Made by a program: the position numbers and the translations under genes. DNA of 64,000 bases, taken from assembly GCA_016712175.1 (NCBI GenBank), contig JADJRQ010000001.1, positions 1,240,001 through 1,304,000 of the forward strand, read 5' to 3'. Source of the DNA: Solirubrobacterales bacterium (GTDB lineage: Bacteria > Actinomycetota > Thermoleophilia > Solirubrobacterales > 70-9). How positions within the stretch are numbered: position 1 is the stretch's first letter; each line of letters opens with the position of its first letter. Under the pieces are notes generated by a model that was given only the letters and a program-made list of their open reading frames with translations, was not told the DNA's origin and made no database searches. Positions 8,589-20,100 of this stretch are shown here, piece by piece.

Positions 8589-11500
8589 GTGAACACCACC
8601 ACCCATCGGCCTGCCCACCTTCGTCGCATCGGTCTGGCCGCGCTCTGCATTGTGCTTGCTTACATCGGATTTGCCTCGGCCGCCAAGAGCGCCGGCGCAG
8701 CCACGCCCGTAATCGTCAACAACGGTTCAGTCTCCGACCGGGCCGTCCAGAAGAACTGGGTCAGCTCCACCATCGTCGGCGGCGACAGCAGCAACGGAGC
8801 GAACAAGACGCGGATCAGTCTCTTCGTCCAGCACGACCCCGGCCGCAAAGTGACCGGGCTCCGGATCGACGAGGACTACAACGCCACCGACTCGTCCTCG
8901 ACCGCCACGCTCCGGCCGGTCAGCGCCGAGCAGCCGGTCACGATCAACGGCTACAGCTACTCGAAGGTCGACTTCGAGTACACGAACAGCACATCGGGCA
9001 TCAGCTTCAGCTGCTCCTTCTTCAGCCAGTCCTGGTCCGCCAACAGGAACATCTACCTCCGGGCCCAGCTCGACAACGGCGACCAGACCGCCTCGTCGGT
9101 CAGCGACCTGCGTTTCCACCGGGCCAGCGGTTGTGGCAATCCGGTCACCGGTGGCTTCCAGGCTTACACCTTCAATCAGACCCAGTCGGCCCAGTCCGTC
9201 GCACCGGTGGGTCGGTGAACTTCAGCTTCCAGATGACCAACGCCGCGACCGCTTTCCTGAGCACCGCGCCGTCGGGAGTCCGCTGGCGCATGCGTAACTC
9301 GATGACCGGTGCCGTCACCGGGACCACCGAAAATGGCATGAGCTTCTCGGTCACCTTCCCGGACCGCGGTCACTGGGTGATCGAAGGAAGGCCGTGGGGC
9401 TCGCCGCTCCTGGGCGGAGACGCTCAGCGCAACGAGTGGATGTACGTCGGTGAAGTCGACGTGAACGGTCCGCCGACCGCGACGCTCGCTGCGACGCGCC
9501 CGGTCGTGGACGGCACCACCAGCATCGACGCCACAGACGTCACTGATCCGGACTCCGGCCAAGGCGGCCTGATCCAGGACGTGATGTGGGACCTCGACTT
9601 CAACGCCACCAACGGCGTCGGGGCTTCGAGGACGAAACGCTCGGCACATATAACGGAGGGCCCGCCGGACCCGGCCTCTACAGCAAGACCATCGACACCA
9701 CCGGGTTCACGCCCGGTTGGTACCCGGTCCGCATGAAGCTTCGTGACAACGGTGCCTACTCCGGCGCCGACGACGCGCGCGGCGAGCCGATCTTCTCCGA
9801 CGAGTTCCTCGTCGACAGCATCCCGGTCGCCGACGACAAGTTCGATACGCACCTCGAATCCGATGAGACCACGGGCATCACGCTTCCGGCCTCTGACGCC
9901 GACGTGTATCCGCTCAAGAACATCAATGACGACCAGGACATGACGATCACGATCACCGACCCGCCCGATCACGGCAGCGTGACCGTGCCGGATTCGAACA
10001 AGGCCGTCACTTATGATCCCGACAACACCTTCTCGGGATGGGACTACTTCACCTACCAGGCCGATGATGGTTATGGCGGAATCGATACCGGTGTGGTCGG
10101 TGTGCGCGTCGATCCGGCCACCGACTGGGAGTCAGTCCCGAGTACTACCACCGACATCGATGCTCGAAGCGTCGCGCCGGAGTTCAGCTCGCCGACCGAA
10201 GGCTTCACTCTGACCAAGTTCGAGTGCTCACTCGATTTCACCGTTTGGTACGACTGCGTATCCGGCGATGCGATCAACGACCTGGAAGACGGCTCTCACA
10301 ACTTCCGGGTCCGCGCCAACGGCGGAGACAGCACGATCGATCCGACCCCGGTCGAAACCGACTTCGTGATCGACGCCACGCCCACCGTCAGCTTCACCAG
10401 CACCCCGAACCAGGACAGTGGTGACGCGTCACCCAGCTTCGAGTTCGATGTGAACGAGCCGGGCAACACCGCGCCGATCGACACCCGCTGCAAGGTGGAT
10501 GGCCCCGATCAGAGCGGCGAGTTCAGCCCCTGTACCTCACCGTTCAACCTGACCGACCTCAACGACGGCATCTACACGCTGACCGTCAAGGTCACCGACC
10601 AGTACGGCAAGACCTCCTCATCTTCGTTCGAGTGGGAGCTCGCGATCGGTGGAGTCCATACCTTCTTCACCCAGAAGCCGCCGGCTTTCTCGAGCAATGC
10701 CGATGTTGACTTCGGCTTCGAGAGCGACGACCCGGCCAACACCTTCGAATGCGACCTCGACGGTGGCGGCTGGGCCCCGTGCGTGTCATCGGTACAGCTG
10801 CTGAATCTCGGGGACGGCCAGCACACCTTCCTGGTGCGCGCGGTCACGACCACCGACCCGACGGTCGCCGATCCCACCCCGGCCTCCTGGCAGTTCACCA
10901 TCGATACGGCAACCCCGACCACGACGGTCAACGGCACGGTGCCCGTACGGACCAATCAGCCAGTTGCCCTGACCTTCAGCTCGAATGAGAACGAAGCGAC
11001 CTTTGAGTGTTCGATCGACGGAGCGGCTTTTGCAGCCTGCGCCACGCCGTACACATCGCCGGTGCTCGCCGACGGTCCGCACACCCTCGAGGTCCGGGCG
11101 GTCGATCGTGCCGGCAACGAAGATCCGGCCCCGGTCAGCCGTTCCTGGATCGTCGACACTGTCGCCCCGACCACGGCGATCACCGCCGGTCCCGCGGCCA
11201 GCAGCCTGCTGACCACCACCGCCGCGAACTTCGAGTTCGCCGCTTCCGAGACATCGACACTCCACGTAAAGATGGACGGCCAGAGCTGGCGCGACTGCGA
11301 CAGCTCGACCGCTCAGGCGTATCAGGGCCTCGCTGACGGTGGGCACACCTTCATGGTGCGAGCAACCGATGAAGCCGGCAACGTCGAGACTTCCCCGCCG
11401 AGCCGGACCTGGTCGATCGATGCCACCGCCCCGGTGGTCGGTATCGACGACGGTCCTGCCGGCACGGTCAAGACCAAGGGCGCGACCTTCAAGTTCAGCT

Positions 11501-12275
11501 CGAACGAGTCCAACGTCACTTTCGAGTGCCGCCTCGACAACGGAAGCTTCAGCGCCTGCACCTCACCCAACGCGGTGACTGCGGCCGATGGTGACCACAC
11601 CTTCTGGGTGCGGGCAACGGACGCCGCCGGCAACCAGAGCGAGCATCCGGCGACCCGCTCCTGGACTGTCGATACCACCGCGGTCAAGCCGCCGGACAAG
11701 CCGAATCCGCCGCCGGTCGTCAAGCCCTGCTCCTTCGGCAGCGACCAGGCCCGGTGTTCGGCACCGGTACTCCGTGCCAGCATGAAGAGGGTCGGCAAGG
11801 CGAAGACGAAGAAATCCAAGATCAAGGTGAAGGTCAAGACCGGCCTGACCGAGCTATCGGCGGCGACGCTGAAGTTGAGCCGCAAGTCCAGGCTGAGCCT
11901 GAGCCGTCTGGCCAGGGGCAAGCACTTCACCAGCGTGGTCCTCACCAAGAATGACGGGTCAAGACCGTATCCAAGCTGACCGTCCCGAAGAAGACCAAGC
12001 CGGGAGCCAGAGGCAGAGTCAAGCTTTCCGGTGCGGACGGATTCTTCGCATCGGTCAAACGAGGCAAGGCGGCCAGGATTTCACTCAGTGGCCTGCCCGA
12101 AGGCGTTACCGGCATCGCCTTGACCCTCAAGGGCAAGGGACTGAGCATCAAGAGCAAGAGTTGCGGAACGCAGAAAATCGTCTCCGCGCTGACCGACAGG
12201 GAAGGCAATGCGGCGACCGCTTCGGTATTCGTCGATCCGCCTTGCCCCAAGACTAAGTCGAAAGGGGCACGGTGA
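8589..12275 (+). CDS. Giant secreted Ig-like repeat protein (three frame breaks)
   Basis: About 1229 residues if three single missing bases are restored: near 9205 (SVA-TGGSVNFSF), near 9631 in GGGG (NGVG-GFEDETLG), and near 11957 in GGG (LTKNDG-VKTVSKL). The start is GTG 8589, eight bases after AGAGGAGG, and gives a signal peptide (HLRRIGLAALCIVLAYIGFASAA). An N-terminal beta domain (to ~400) is followed by a cadherin/tandem-95-like unit (DQDMTITITDPPDHGSV, then YTYDPDNTFSGWDYFTYQ-like) and about six ~80-residue Ig-like repeats, most with a paired-Cys signature such as TFEC..DG..F.AC.SP followed by DG.HTF.VRA.D.AGN. The last ~150 residues are Lys/Arg-rich and beta-type, with no LPXTG. Likely a cell-surface or matrix protein, first of three in a row. 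Its TGA overlaps a GTG in the frame of the next gene. Confidence 0.8.
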
Positions 12276-12310
12276 AAGTGGGAAATCAGGGAGATATGGG
12301 GACTAATTCA

Positions 12311-15300
12311 ATGAAGAATTCAAATCACATCAAAGTCACTTTCGCCGCGGTACTGGCGATTCTCGTCGCGATGGTCGGTTCACTCGGCCTGGCAACGCAG
12401 GCCCAGGCCCAGAAGGTCGGCAACCCCGGCCCGACCAACATCGGGGCGGTTGGTGGCTCCTTCAAGTTCGGCGTCCTCGACCCGCTCAACCTCGACGTCG
12501 ACCCCAACAATCCGGCTTCGACGATCACGCTCAACGGCACGATCGATCAGAACGGTGCCATCAACATCCCCCAGGCGAACACCGAATTTCCGACCTTCAC
12601 CCTGGACGGCATCGCCGTGGTCGGCAGCGTCGACATCAAGGTCAACTCGGTCGGCGACATCAACGGCACGCTCAACCCGCTCACCGGAGCCACGTTTGTG
12701 CCCATCCGTCTCTGGATCAAGGTCAACAGCGGCTCAGCTTTGATCGGCAGTGGTTGCGCGCTCGGTAGCGCCGGCAACCCGTTGGTCATCGACCTCACTT
12801 CCGGCACCAGCACACCGGTGCCGGCCAGCGCCGGACCGGCACTGACAGGTGTTCCGTACGACCCCGATACCGGCTTGGTCACCGTGGTTAATGCGAAGGT
12901 GGCAGCCCCTGCCAGTTCCGGCTGTGGTCTGGCCGCTGGCACCCTCGACAGCATGATCGGCCTGCCGGCAGCATCCGGCAAGAATCAGATCGTCTTCGAG
13001 ATGAAGCTGACCCCGATCGTCACCCGCGGTGTTGACGCCAAGATCACGTCGTCCTCGTTCAACACGATCAGCGGTGCCACTCGCAAGATGAGCGGCTCCA
13101 CCAGTATCGCGCCCGCCGGCGTCCAGAGCTATCGCTGGGACTACGACAACGATGGCACCTGGGACACGGCGCCCAGCGCCACCCCGGACACCAGCACGGT
13201 CTATACGGGCCCCGTTGGTTCAACCCGCACCGCGCGCCTCCGCGTGGTCGACAACCAGGGCGATGCCCACGAAACGACCAAGACATTCACGATCGTCCAG
13301 CCCTCGGATGTGACGATTGCCAAGCAGACCGTCGGTGCTTTCGAGGTCGGTACAAATCCGAAGTACCGCCTTACGGTGACCAATAACTCGAACCGGGAAG
13401 AACCGAATGACGTGGTCGTCACCGACACGGTGCCCGCCGAGTTCCCCGTCCAGTCCGCTTCAGGATCCGGATGGCAGTGTTCGAATGCCGGTCAGGACGT
13501 AACCTGTACGCGGTCGAAGCTCAACGCAAACGAAACCGCTCCGCCGATCGACGTCACGGTTGGTGTTACTGGCGAGGCCCTGCCTTACAAGGACAACACC
13601 GCGACGGTCACTTCGCCTTCCGATCCCGACACGTCGAACAACTCGGCGACCGTCCGAAGCTTCGTCTTCGCGGTCGACCTCATCGTCAAGAAGTCGCACG
13701 ATTACGAATTCCGCGCCGGAGCCGATCCGAAGAACGTCCACGTGATCGATGTGTCCAACCGCGGAACGGCCTCGACGGCCCTTCCGACCACGGTCACCGA
13801 CACGCTGCCGGCCGGTCTCACACCGCTGACGGCCTCGGGCCCGGGCTGGAACTGCAACATTGTCGGCCAGGACGTCACCTGCACCAGTAGCGCGAGGATC
13901 GACCCCGATCAGCATGCGACTCCGATCGAGATCACCTCGAGTGCCGACATCGATGTCGCCGCAAACCAGGTCGGAGCCACGTCGGCTTTGGTCACAAACA
14001 CGGCTACCGTCAACAACACCGGTGACGTGATCGCCAGCAACAACAGCGATGACGATCCGACCTACATCATCGACACGCCGGATCTGAAGATCAGCAAGTC
14101 GCACGTCGGCAACATGCGTGTAGGGGCCCAAGCCGACTACACGATCAAGGTCGCCAACCGCGGCCCGCAGGACACCACGACCACCACCACGGTCACTGAC
14201 GTACTGCCGGACAACATGAGCTTCGTCGCTACCAACGCGCCCGACTGGGACTGTTCCGCAGTCGACCAGACGGTGACCTGTGACGAGGTCGACCCGATCG
14301 CTGCCGATACCTCGGCCGGCGACATCGTGATCTCGGTTCTCCCGAATGATCCCGGAGAAGTCGTCAACGTCGCCACGGTCGACAACACCGAAGATCCCCA
14401 CGCGGAAGACAACACCGTCGAGGATCCGACTTCGGTCCGCCTGATCGACCTCTCGATTTCCGCCGCGCAGGAAGCACCGTTCAAGGTCAACCGCGATGGT
14501 CAGTACCGGATCTCGCTGGAGAACCTCGGCACTTCGGACACCGCTAGCGCGACCGTCATCACGTCCACTCTGCCGACCGGCGTCACTTACGCCGACTGGG
14601 AAGGAGAAGGCTGGACCTGTGCCGGTTCCTCCGGAAGCAACGTCAGCTGCTCCTACGCCGATCCGATCGCGCCGGGCACGCCGCCGAACGACCTCCTTCT
14701 CGGAGTGAGCTTCCTACCGGCCTCGGTCCCGACGACGTCGGTCGACTTCCACGTCGACACCGACGATGACTACGTCCCCGGCAACGACGACGTGACAGTC
14801 GAAGCCGACGTGTTCGCGATGGACAGCAGCATTGCCATCACCAACAACGGCAACTTCCGGGCCGGAATCAACCGCACCTACAACGTCGCCGTCGACAACG
14901 TAGGCACCGCCGATGCCGCCGCCGGTACCACTTCGGTGGTGCTTGATCTGGGCACCGGACTCACCTACAACAGCGAGACCGGCTCCGGCTGGAGTTGCGC
15001 CGCCGTTGCCCAGGAAGTCACCTGTGACTACGCCCCGGTAATTGGCGCCGAAGACAGCGCCAGCAGCCTGGGAATCCAGGTAGCGGTCGACGCTTCCGCG
15101 CGTCCGTCGGTCACCACGACCGGCACGGTCACAACGACCGGTGACCGGAATGCCGGAAACGACACTGCCGAGAGCGTGACCCCGGTCGCCTCACCGGACC
15201 TCGGTGTCACCTCGTCCCATGCGGGTAACTTCCGCGTCGGAACGGTCAACAGCTACTCGCTCGTTGCCAAGAATCACGGTGACGCCGCCACTGACGCGGC

Positions 15301-17083
15301 GACTCAGATCACCGACACGATCCCCGCCGGTCTGACTTACGTCAGCTCGACCGGATCCGGTTGGACCTGTGTCCCCGCTCTGCCGGACGTGAACTGCACC
15401 TACCCCGGTCAGATCACTGCAGGAGCTTCGGCTCCGGCGGTCAGCCTGAAGGTCATGCCGACCGTGGCTGCGGTACCCAGCGTCACCAACGAGGTCACAG
15501 TGAGCGGTTCACCTGACTTCAACGCCGCCAACGACAGCTCGTCCGACCCGACAACGGTCACTCAGATCGACGTTTCCTCGGCCCTTTCCGGACCGAGCGC
15601 GACGCAGAATGTGGGTGACGACATCACCTACACCGCGACCATCAGCAATGACGGGACCGCATCGACGATCTCGCCGATCACGGTCACCGGCACACTGCCT
15701 CCGGGCGTCGTGCCGAGCCAGGCATCCGGCTCCGGCTGGAATTGCCAGGTCAATGGACTGGACATCAGCTGTGTCCGGGGAAGCTCCCTCGGAGCCGGCC
15801 AGGACGCGCCCGATATCTCGATCCAGGCACTCATCAAGCCGAGTGCCTCGAGTCCGCTGGCCTTCGACGTAACGGCGACAACGATCGATGACGTCAATTC
15901 ATCGAACGACACCAGCAACTCGGTCTCGACTCCGATCATCGCGGGTCCTGACGGCACTGTCTCGCTCGAAGCTGCGATCCCGCAGAACCTCGATCACCTC
16001 CGTGTTGGCAGCTCCGGCGTCTACCACGTCAAGGTGACCAATGAAGGCGGTCTGCCGACCTCCGTCGGCACAGATGTCGTCGTCAACATGCCGCAAGGTG
16101 TGAACCCGGGTCTCTCGGGCTCCGACGACTGGCCCTGCTACGTCATCGGACGGAAGATCACCTGCACCTACGTCCCGGCCATTCCGGCGAAGCAGTCCAC
16201 GCCTTCCTTCCCGATCAACTTCACGGTTGATGACTCGGCCGCCGCGACGGTGACCACCGACGCGAAGGTGAACGTCACGGGCGATCTGGACAACGGCAAT
16301 AACGAAGCCTCAGACACTCAGGACATCGATCGCACCGACGTCGGCGTGGCGCTCAGCCAGGTTGGTACCTGGACCAAGGGTGAAACCGGAGCCTTCAAGG
16401 TGACCGTCGATAACACCGGTTCCGGCAAGACGGTCGGTCCGATCAAGGTCAAGGCCGATCTGCCCGCCGGCACCACTTACAAGAGTGTTAGCGGCAGCGG
16501 CTGGGCATGCACCCCGTCCGGACTCAGTGTCAGCTGCCAGCGCAACGACATCCTGTCCGGAGGAGCTTCGGCCCCCGCGATCGAGATCGTGACCGATGTC
16601 GGTACGTCCGCCGCTGACAAGGCCCCGGCCAACGCCAGCGTGACGACCACCGAAGACATCGATTCCTCGAACGACACGGCTTCCACACCGATGACGATCA
16701 AGGACGCTCCGGTGACCCCGGAGGTCCGTGGCGCGGCCATCGTCGTTTCGAAGAAGTCCCGGATGAAGCGGAACGGGACCGTCTCGGTCAAGCTCAGCTG
16801 CCCGGCCGATTCGACCACCAAGTGTTCCGGCACCGCCAAGGTCAAGACCAAGGGCAAGGTCAAGATGAAGAAGGGCAAGAAGGGCAAGAGGAAGAAGCTG
16901 TCCTCGAGCACGGCCAGCTTCTCGATCGCCCCCGGCCAGACCTACCCGGTGACCGTGAAGTTCGCCCGCAATGCCAGGAAGGCGCTTCGTATCAAGCGCT
17001 CCGTCAAGACGACGGTCAAGGCCACACCAACGACGTCAGATCTTCTGCCCAGTTCGGGCAAGCTGACTCTGAAGACGCGATAA
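12311..17083 (+). CDS. Giant secreted PKD / DUF11-repeat protein
   Basis: 1590 residues, frame intact. I chose ATG 12311 because it places a classic signal peptide at the N-terminus (IKVTFAAVLAILVAMVGSLGLATQAQAQ). In-frame GTG 12272, which overlaps the previous stop, and ATG 12296 are alternatives. After an unrecognised domain (about 35-240) comes one PKD-like unit (YRWDYDNDGTWDT..TRTARLRVVDNQGD). Nine DUF11-type repeats of ~120 residues follow; each opens like DLKISKSHVGNMRVGA.ADYTIKVANRG and contains VTDTLPAG and a W.C...C.. motif. The end (about 1470-1590) is very basic (KVKTKGKVKMKKGKKGKRKK). DUF11 repeats are typical of extracellular adhesive or envelope proteins. Co-transcription with both neighbours is likely. 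Confidence 0.88.
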   Translation: MKNSNHIKVTFAAVLAILVAMVGSLGLATQAQAQKVGNPGPTNIGAVGGSFKFGVLDPLNLDVDPNNPASTITLNGTIDQNGAINIPQANTEFPTFTLDGIAVVGSVDIKVNSVGDINGTLNPLTGATFVPIRLWIKVNSGSALIGSGCALGSAGNPLVIDLTSGTSTPVPASAGPALTGVPYDPDTGLVTVVNAKVAAPASSGCGLAAGTLDSMIGLPAASGKNQIVFEMKLTPIVTRGVDAKITSSSFNTISGATRKMSGSTSIAPAGVQSYRWDYDNDGTWDTAPSATPDTSTVYTGPVGSTRTARLRVVDNQGDAHETTKTFTIVQPSDVTIAKQTVGAFEVGTNPKYRLTVTNNSNREEPNDVVVTDTVPAEFPVQSASGSGWQCSNAGQDVTCTRSKLNANETAPPIDVTVGVTGEALPYKDNTATVTSPSDPDTSNNSATVRSFVFAVDLIVKKSHDYEFRAGADPKNVHVIDVSNRGTASTALPTTVTDTLPAGLTPLTASGPGWNCNIVGQDVTCTSSARIDPDQHATPIEITSSADIDVAANQVGATSALVTNTATVNNTGDVIASNNSDDDPTYIIDTPDLKISKSHVGNMRVGAQADYTIKVANRGPQDTTTTTTVTDVLPDNMSFVATNAPDWDCSAVDQTVTCDEVDPIAADTSAGDIVISVLPNDPGEVVNVATVDNTEDPHAEDNTVEDPTSVRLIDLSISAAQEAPFKVNRDGQYRISLENLGTSDTASATVITSTLPTGVTYADWEGEGWTCAGSSGSNVSCSYADPIAPGTPPNDLLLGVSFLPASVPTTSVDFHVDTDDDYVPGNDDVTVEADVFAMDSSIAITNNGNFRAGINRTYNVAVDNVGTADAAAGTTSVVLDLGTGLTYNSETGSGWSCAAVAQEVTCDYAPVIGAEDSASSLGIQVAVDASARPSVTTTGTVTTTGDRNAGNDTAESVTPVASPDLGVTSSHAGNFRVGTVNSYSLVAKNHGDAATDAATQITDTIPAGLTYVSSTGSGWTCVPALPDVNCTYPGQITAGASAPAVSLKVMPTVAAVPSVTNEVTVSGSPDFNAANDSSSDPTTVTQIDVSSALSGPSATQNVGDDITYTATISNDGTASTISPITVTGTLPPGVVPSQASGSGWNCQVNGLDISCVRGSSLGAGQDAPDISIQALIKPSASSPLAFDVTATTIDDVNSSNDTSNSVSTPIIAGPDGTVSLEAAIPQNLDHLRVGSSGVYHVKVTNEGGLPTSVGTDVVVNMPQGVNPGLSGSDDWPCYVIGRKITCTYVPAIPAKQSTPSFPINFTVDDSAAATVTTDAKVNVTGDLDNGNNEASDTQDIDRTDVGVALSQVGTWTKGETGAFKVTVDNTGSGKTVGPIKVKADLPAGTTYKSVSGSGWACTPSGLSVSCQRNDILSGGASAPAIEIVTDVGTSAADKAPANASVTTTEDIDSSNDTASTPMTIKDAPVTPEVRGAAIVVSKKSRMKRNGTVSVKLSCPADSTTKCSGTAKVKTKGKVKMKKGKKGKRKKLSSSTASFSIAPGQTYPVTVKFARNARKALRIKRSVKTTVKATPTTSDLLPSSGKLTLKTR

Positions 17084-17183
17084 GCGGCTTTCCAGGGAGG
17101 AGAGACACGCAATGAACGAACACATGACATCGAAGAGTGGCAATGAAGCAGCGCAGTGTGCCAACGAGGAGAGAGGAAACCGT

Positions 17184-20100
17184 ATGACCAGCAGTGAGAG
17201 CAAATCGCGAGGAATCGCGGCAACCGGCGTGAAAATGATCGCCGTAGCCGTGACCGCGCTGGTCATGGTCCTTCTCGGCACGTCCACTGCCGCCGCCACC
17301 TTCCCCGGCGGCAACGGCCCGATCGTCTTCAGTAGCGATCGTGTGGACGGCCAGGACATCTACAAGATGGACTCCAACGGGACCAACCTCGTTCAGCTCA
17401 CCGCGGACAGCGGTCTCGGCGATTCCGGTACCAACACCGATCCCGTCTGGTCGCAGGACCGGACCAAGATCGCGTTCATCAGTGACCGCGACGGCAACCC
17501 CGAGATCTACACGATGGACGCCGACGGCAACGCGGAAACCCGGATCACGAATACCGCCGCCACCGAGAGCGACCTCTCCTTCAACCCGGCGGGCACCAAG
17601 CTCGTCTACTCCTCCAACGTGGATGGGGACCGGGAGCTCTACGTGATGGACCTGACCACCCTCGGTGACGTGGGCGGACCGACCATCACCAAACTGACCA
17701 ACAACAACTTCGAGGATTACAACGCCGACTGGTCACCGGTCGGCGACGTCATCATCTATGAACGCCAGGCCGGCGGCATCTCACCGGGCCGTGGCTACCA
17801 GATCTTCTCGATCAGCCCTTCGGGCGGAACCCCGACCGACCTCTCGCAGACTTCATCGGTCATCGAGAACGGCAACCCGAGCTTCAACGGGAACGGCACG
17901 CGTATCGCTTTCCAGCGCCGCGCCACCGCCGCGTTGAACTGGGAGATCTACACGATGAATGCGGACGGCACGGTCCAGACCAAGCGGACCAATACGCCGA
18001 CCTCGAACAACACCTCACCTGTGTTCTCGCCCTCAGGCACCAACGGTGCTCTGGATAATGGAACGGGCGAGAAGATCGCCTTCGTCTCCAACCGCACCGG
18101 TACCAACAAGATCTTCACGATGAACGTGAACGGCTCTTCGCAGACCAACATCTCGATCGGCACGGGCGTTGACACCGACCCCAATTGGCAGGCGCTTGAC
18201 ATCTTCCCGCCAGAGACCGACATCACCGTTGGTCCGGCTGAGGATGAAGTCCTGACTGTCGACAACGCTGACTTCGAGTTCGTTTCGAACGAAGACAACT
18301 CGACCTTCGAATGCCGTCTCGACGAGAACGGGAACCCCGGAAGCTGGGGCAACTGCAGCAGCCCGTTCAACACCGGAGCCCAGAACGATGGTGAGTACAC
18401 GTTCAACGTGCGCGCCATCGATCCGTCCGGCAACGTCGATCCGACGCCTTCCACCCGGAACTTCGTGCTCGACACGACGGCCCCCGACGTCAACCTGACC
18501 GACGGACCCCGTGGCCCCTGGGACGGCGCCATCATCAACTTCACCGATCCGGTGATCGAATTCACGTCACCGGAGAACTCGCCGACGAACGTCATCACGT
18601 TCGGCTGCCGACTCGATCCGGTCGCCGACGATCCGCAGACCGCGGAGGACGAAGCAACGCCTTGGAGTGACTGCGACGACGGCAGCTTCGAGCTGACCGA
18701 CCTTTCCGAAGGCGATCACACCATTCAGGTGCGCGGCACCGATCCGTACGGCAACACTTCGGTTCCGGTCGAAGCGACCTTCGAGGTCGACCTCACCCTG
18801 CCGACTTCGACCATCGATGTCGGCCCGGCTGACGGACTCTGGTCGAATAACAACACGCCGACCTACGAATTCTCGGCCAGCGAGCAGTCGACTTTCGACT
18901 GCCGTGTCACCGATTCCGGCCAGAGCGCCTGGAGCAGCTGCACCAGCCCGTTCACCGCGGACGCGCTGAATGACGGACCCCACACCTTCCAGGTGCGGGC
19001 CACCGATCAGGCAGAGAACGTCCAGTCGCCGGTCACCGAGCGAACCGTGAATATCGATACGACCAACCCGGTCACGACGATTACTTCCGGCCCCGACAAC
19101 GAGACGATCGATGTCGACACGGCCACGTTCGACTTCGAGAGCGATCAGCCCGACGACGCCACGTTCGAGTGCTCGGTTGACAGTGGGGCTTTCGCAGACT
19201 GCTCGTCGCCGTTCACCACCGACACGCTCGACAACGACACTCACACGTTCGACGTCCGTTCGACCGACCGCGCCGACAATCTCGGCGCTGCGGCTCACCG
19301 TGACTTCACGGTCTACGCGCCGCCGCGCACGCTGATCACCAGCGGTCCGGCTGACGGGTCATACATCCCGACCGGCAACGTCTCGTTCGACTTCACGTCG
19401 GCGGGTGCCAATATTTCCGAAGACCCGCCCACTTTCGAGTGCCGCGTCGATTCCTCGGAGCCCGGCGACTGGGAGGCCTGCACCTCACCGCTCAACGTCA
19501 ACGGTCTCAACAACGGCGCCCACAAGGTGGAAGTGCGTGCAATCGGCGAGGGCAACCGCCCCGATCTCACTCCGGCCGTCCGTAACTTCACGGTCGACAA
19601 GGTTCGCCCGGAGGACCACCATCATCTCCGGACCGGCCGAAGGTTCACTGACCAACGATCCGACCTTCGTATTCGGCTCGGACGAACCGGGAACCTTCGA
19701 ATGCGAGATCAACGGTGGTTCCTGGGACGCCTGCGAAAGCAACGTTCCGCTCGCGGCGCCGGACGGAAACGTCCAGTTGCGCGTCCGCGCAGTCGACCTC
19801 GCCGGCAACATCGATCTCACGCCGGAGACCCGCAATTTCGTGCTCGACGCAACCCCGCCGGAGACAACGATTGATTCCGGACCGGGTTCGCGTACCAATG
19901 ACACCGAGCCTGCCTTCGCCTTCAGTTCGTCGGAACCGACAAACGCCACCTTTGAGTGTGCGTTGGATGCCGGTGCCTGGGAAGCCTGCGACAGCGGTGC
20001 CTACACGGCTGCCGTTCTGGCCGACGGTGAGCACACCTTCAAGGTACGTGCCACCGACGAGGCCGGCAACGTCGATCCGACCCCGGCAAGCTCGACCTTC

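Noticed and set aside
19313..19874. True C-terminus of the propeller/Ig protein at 19874
   Set aside because: After 19613 this frame turns into Arg-rich nonsense, while the neighbouring frame resumes the repeat signature exactly in phase.
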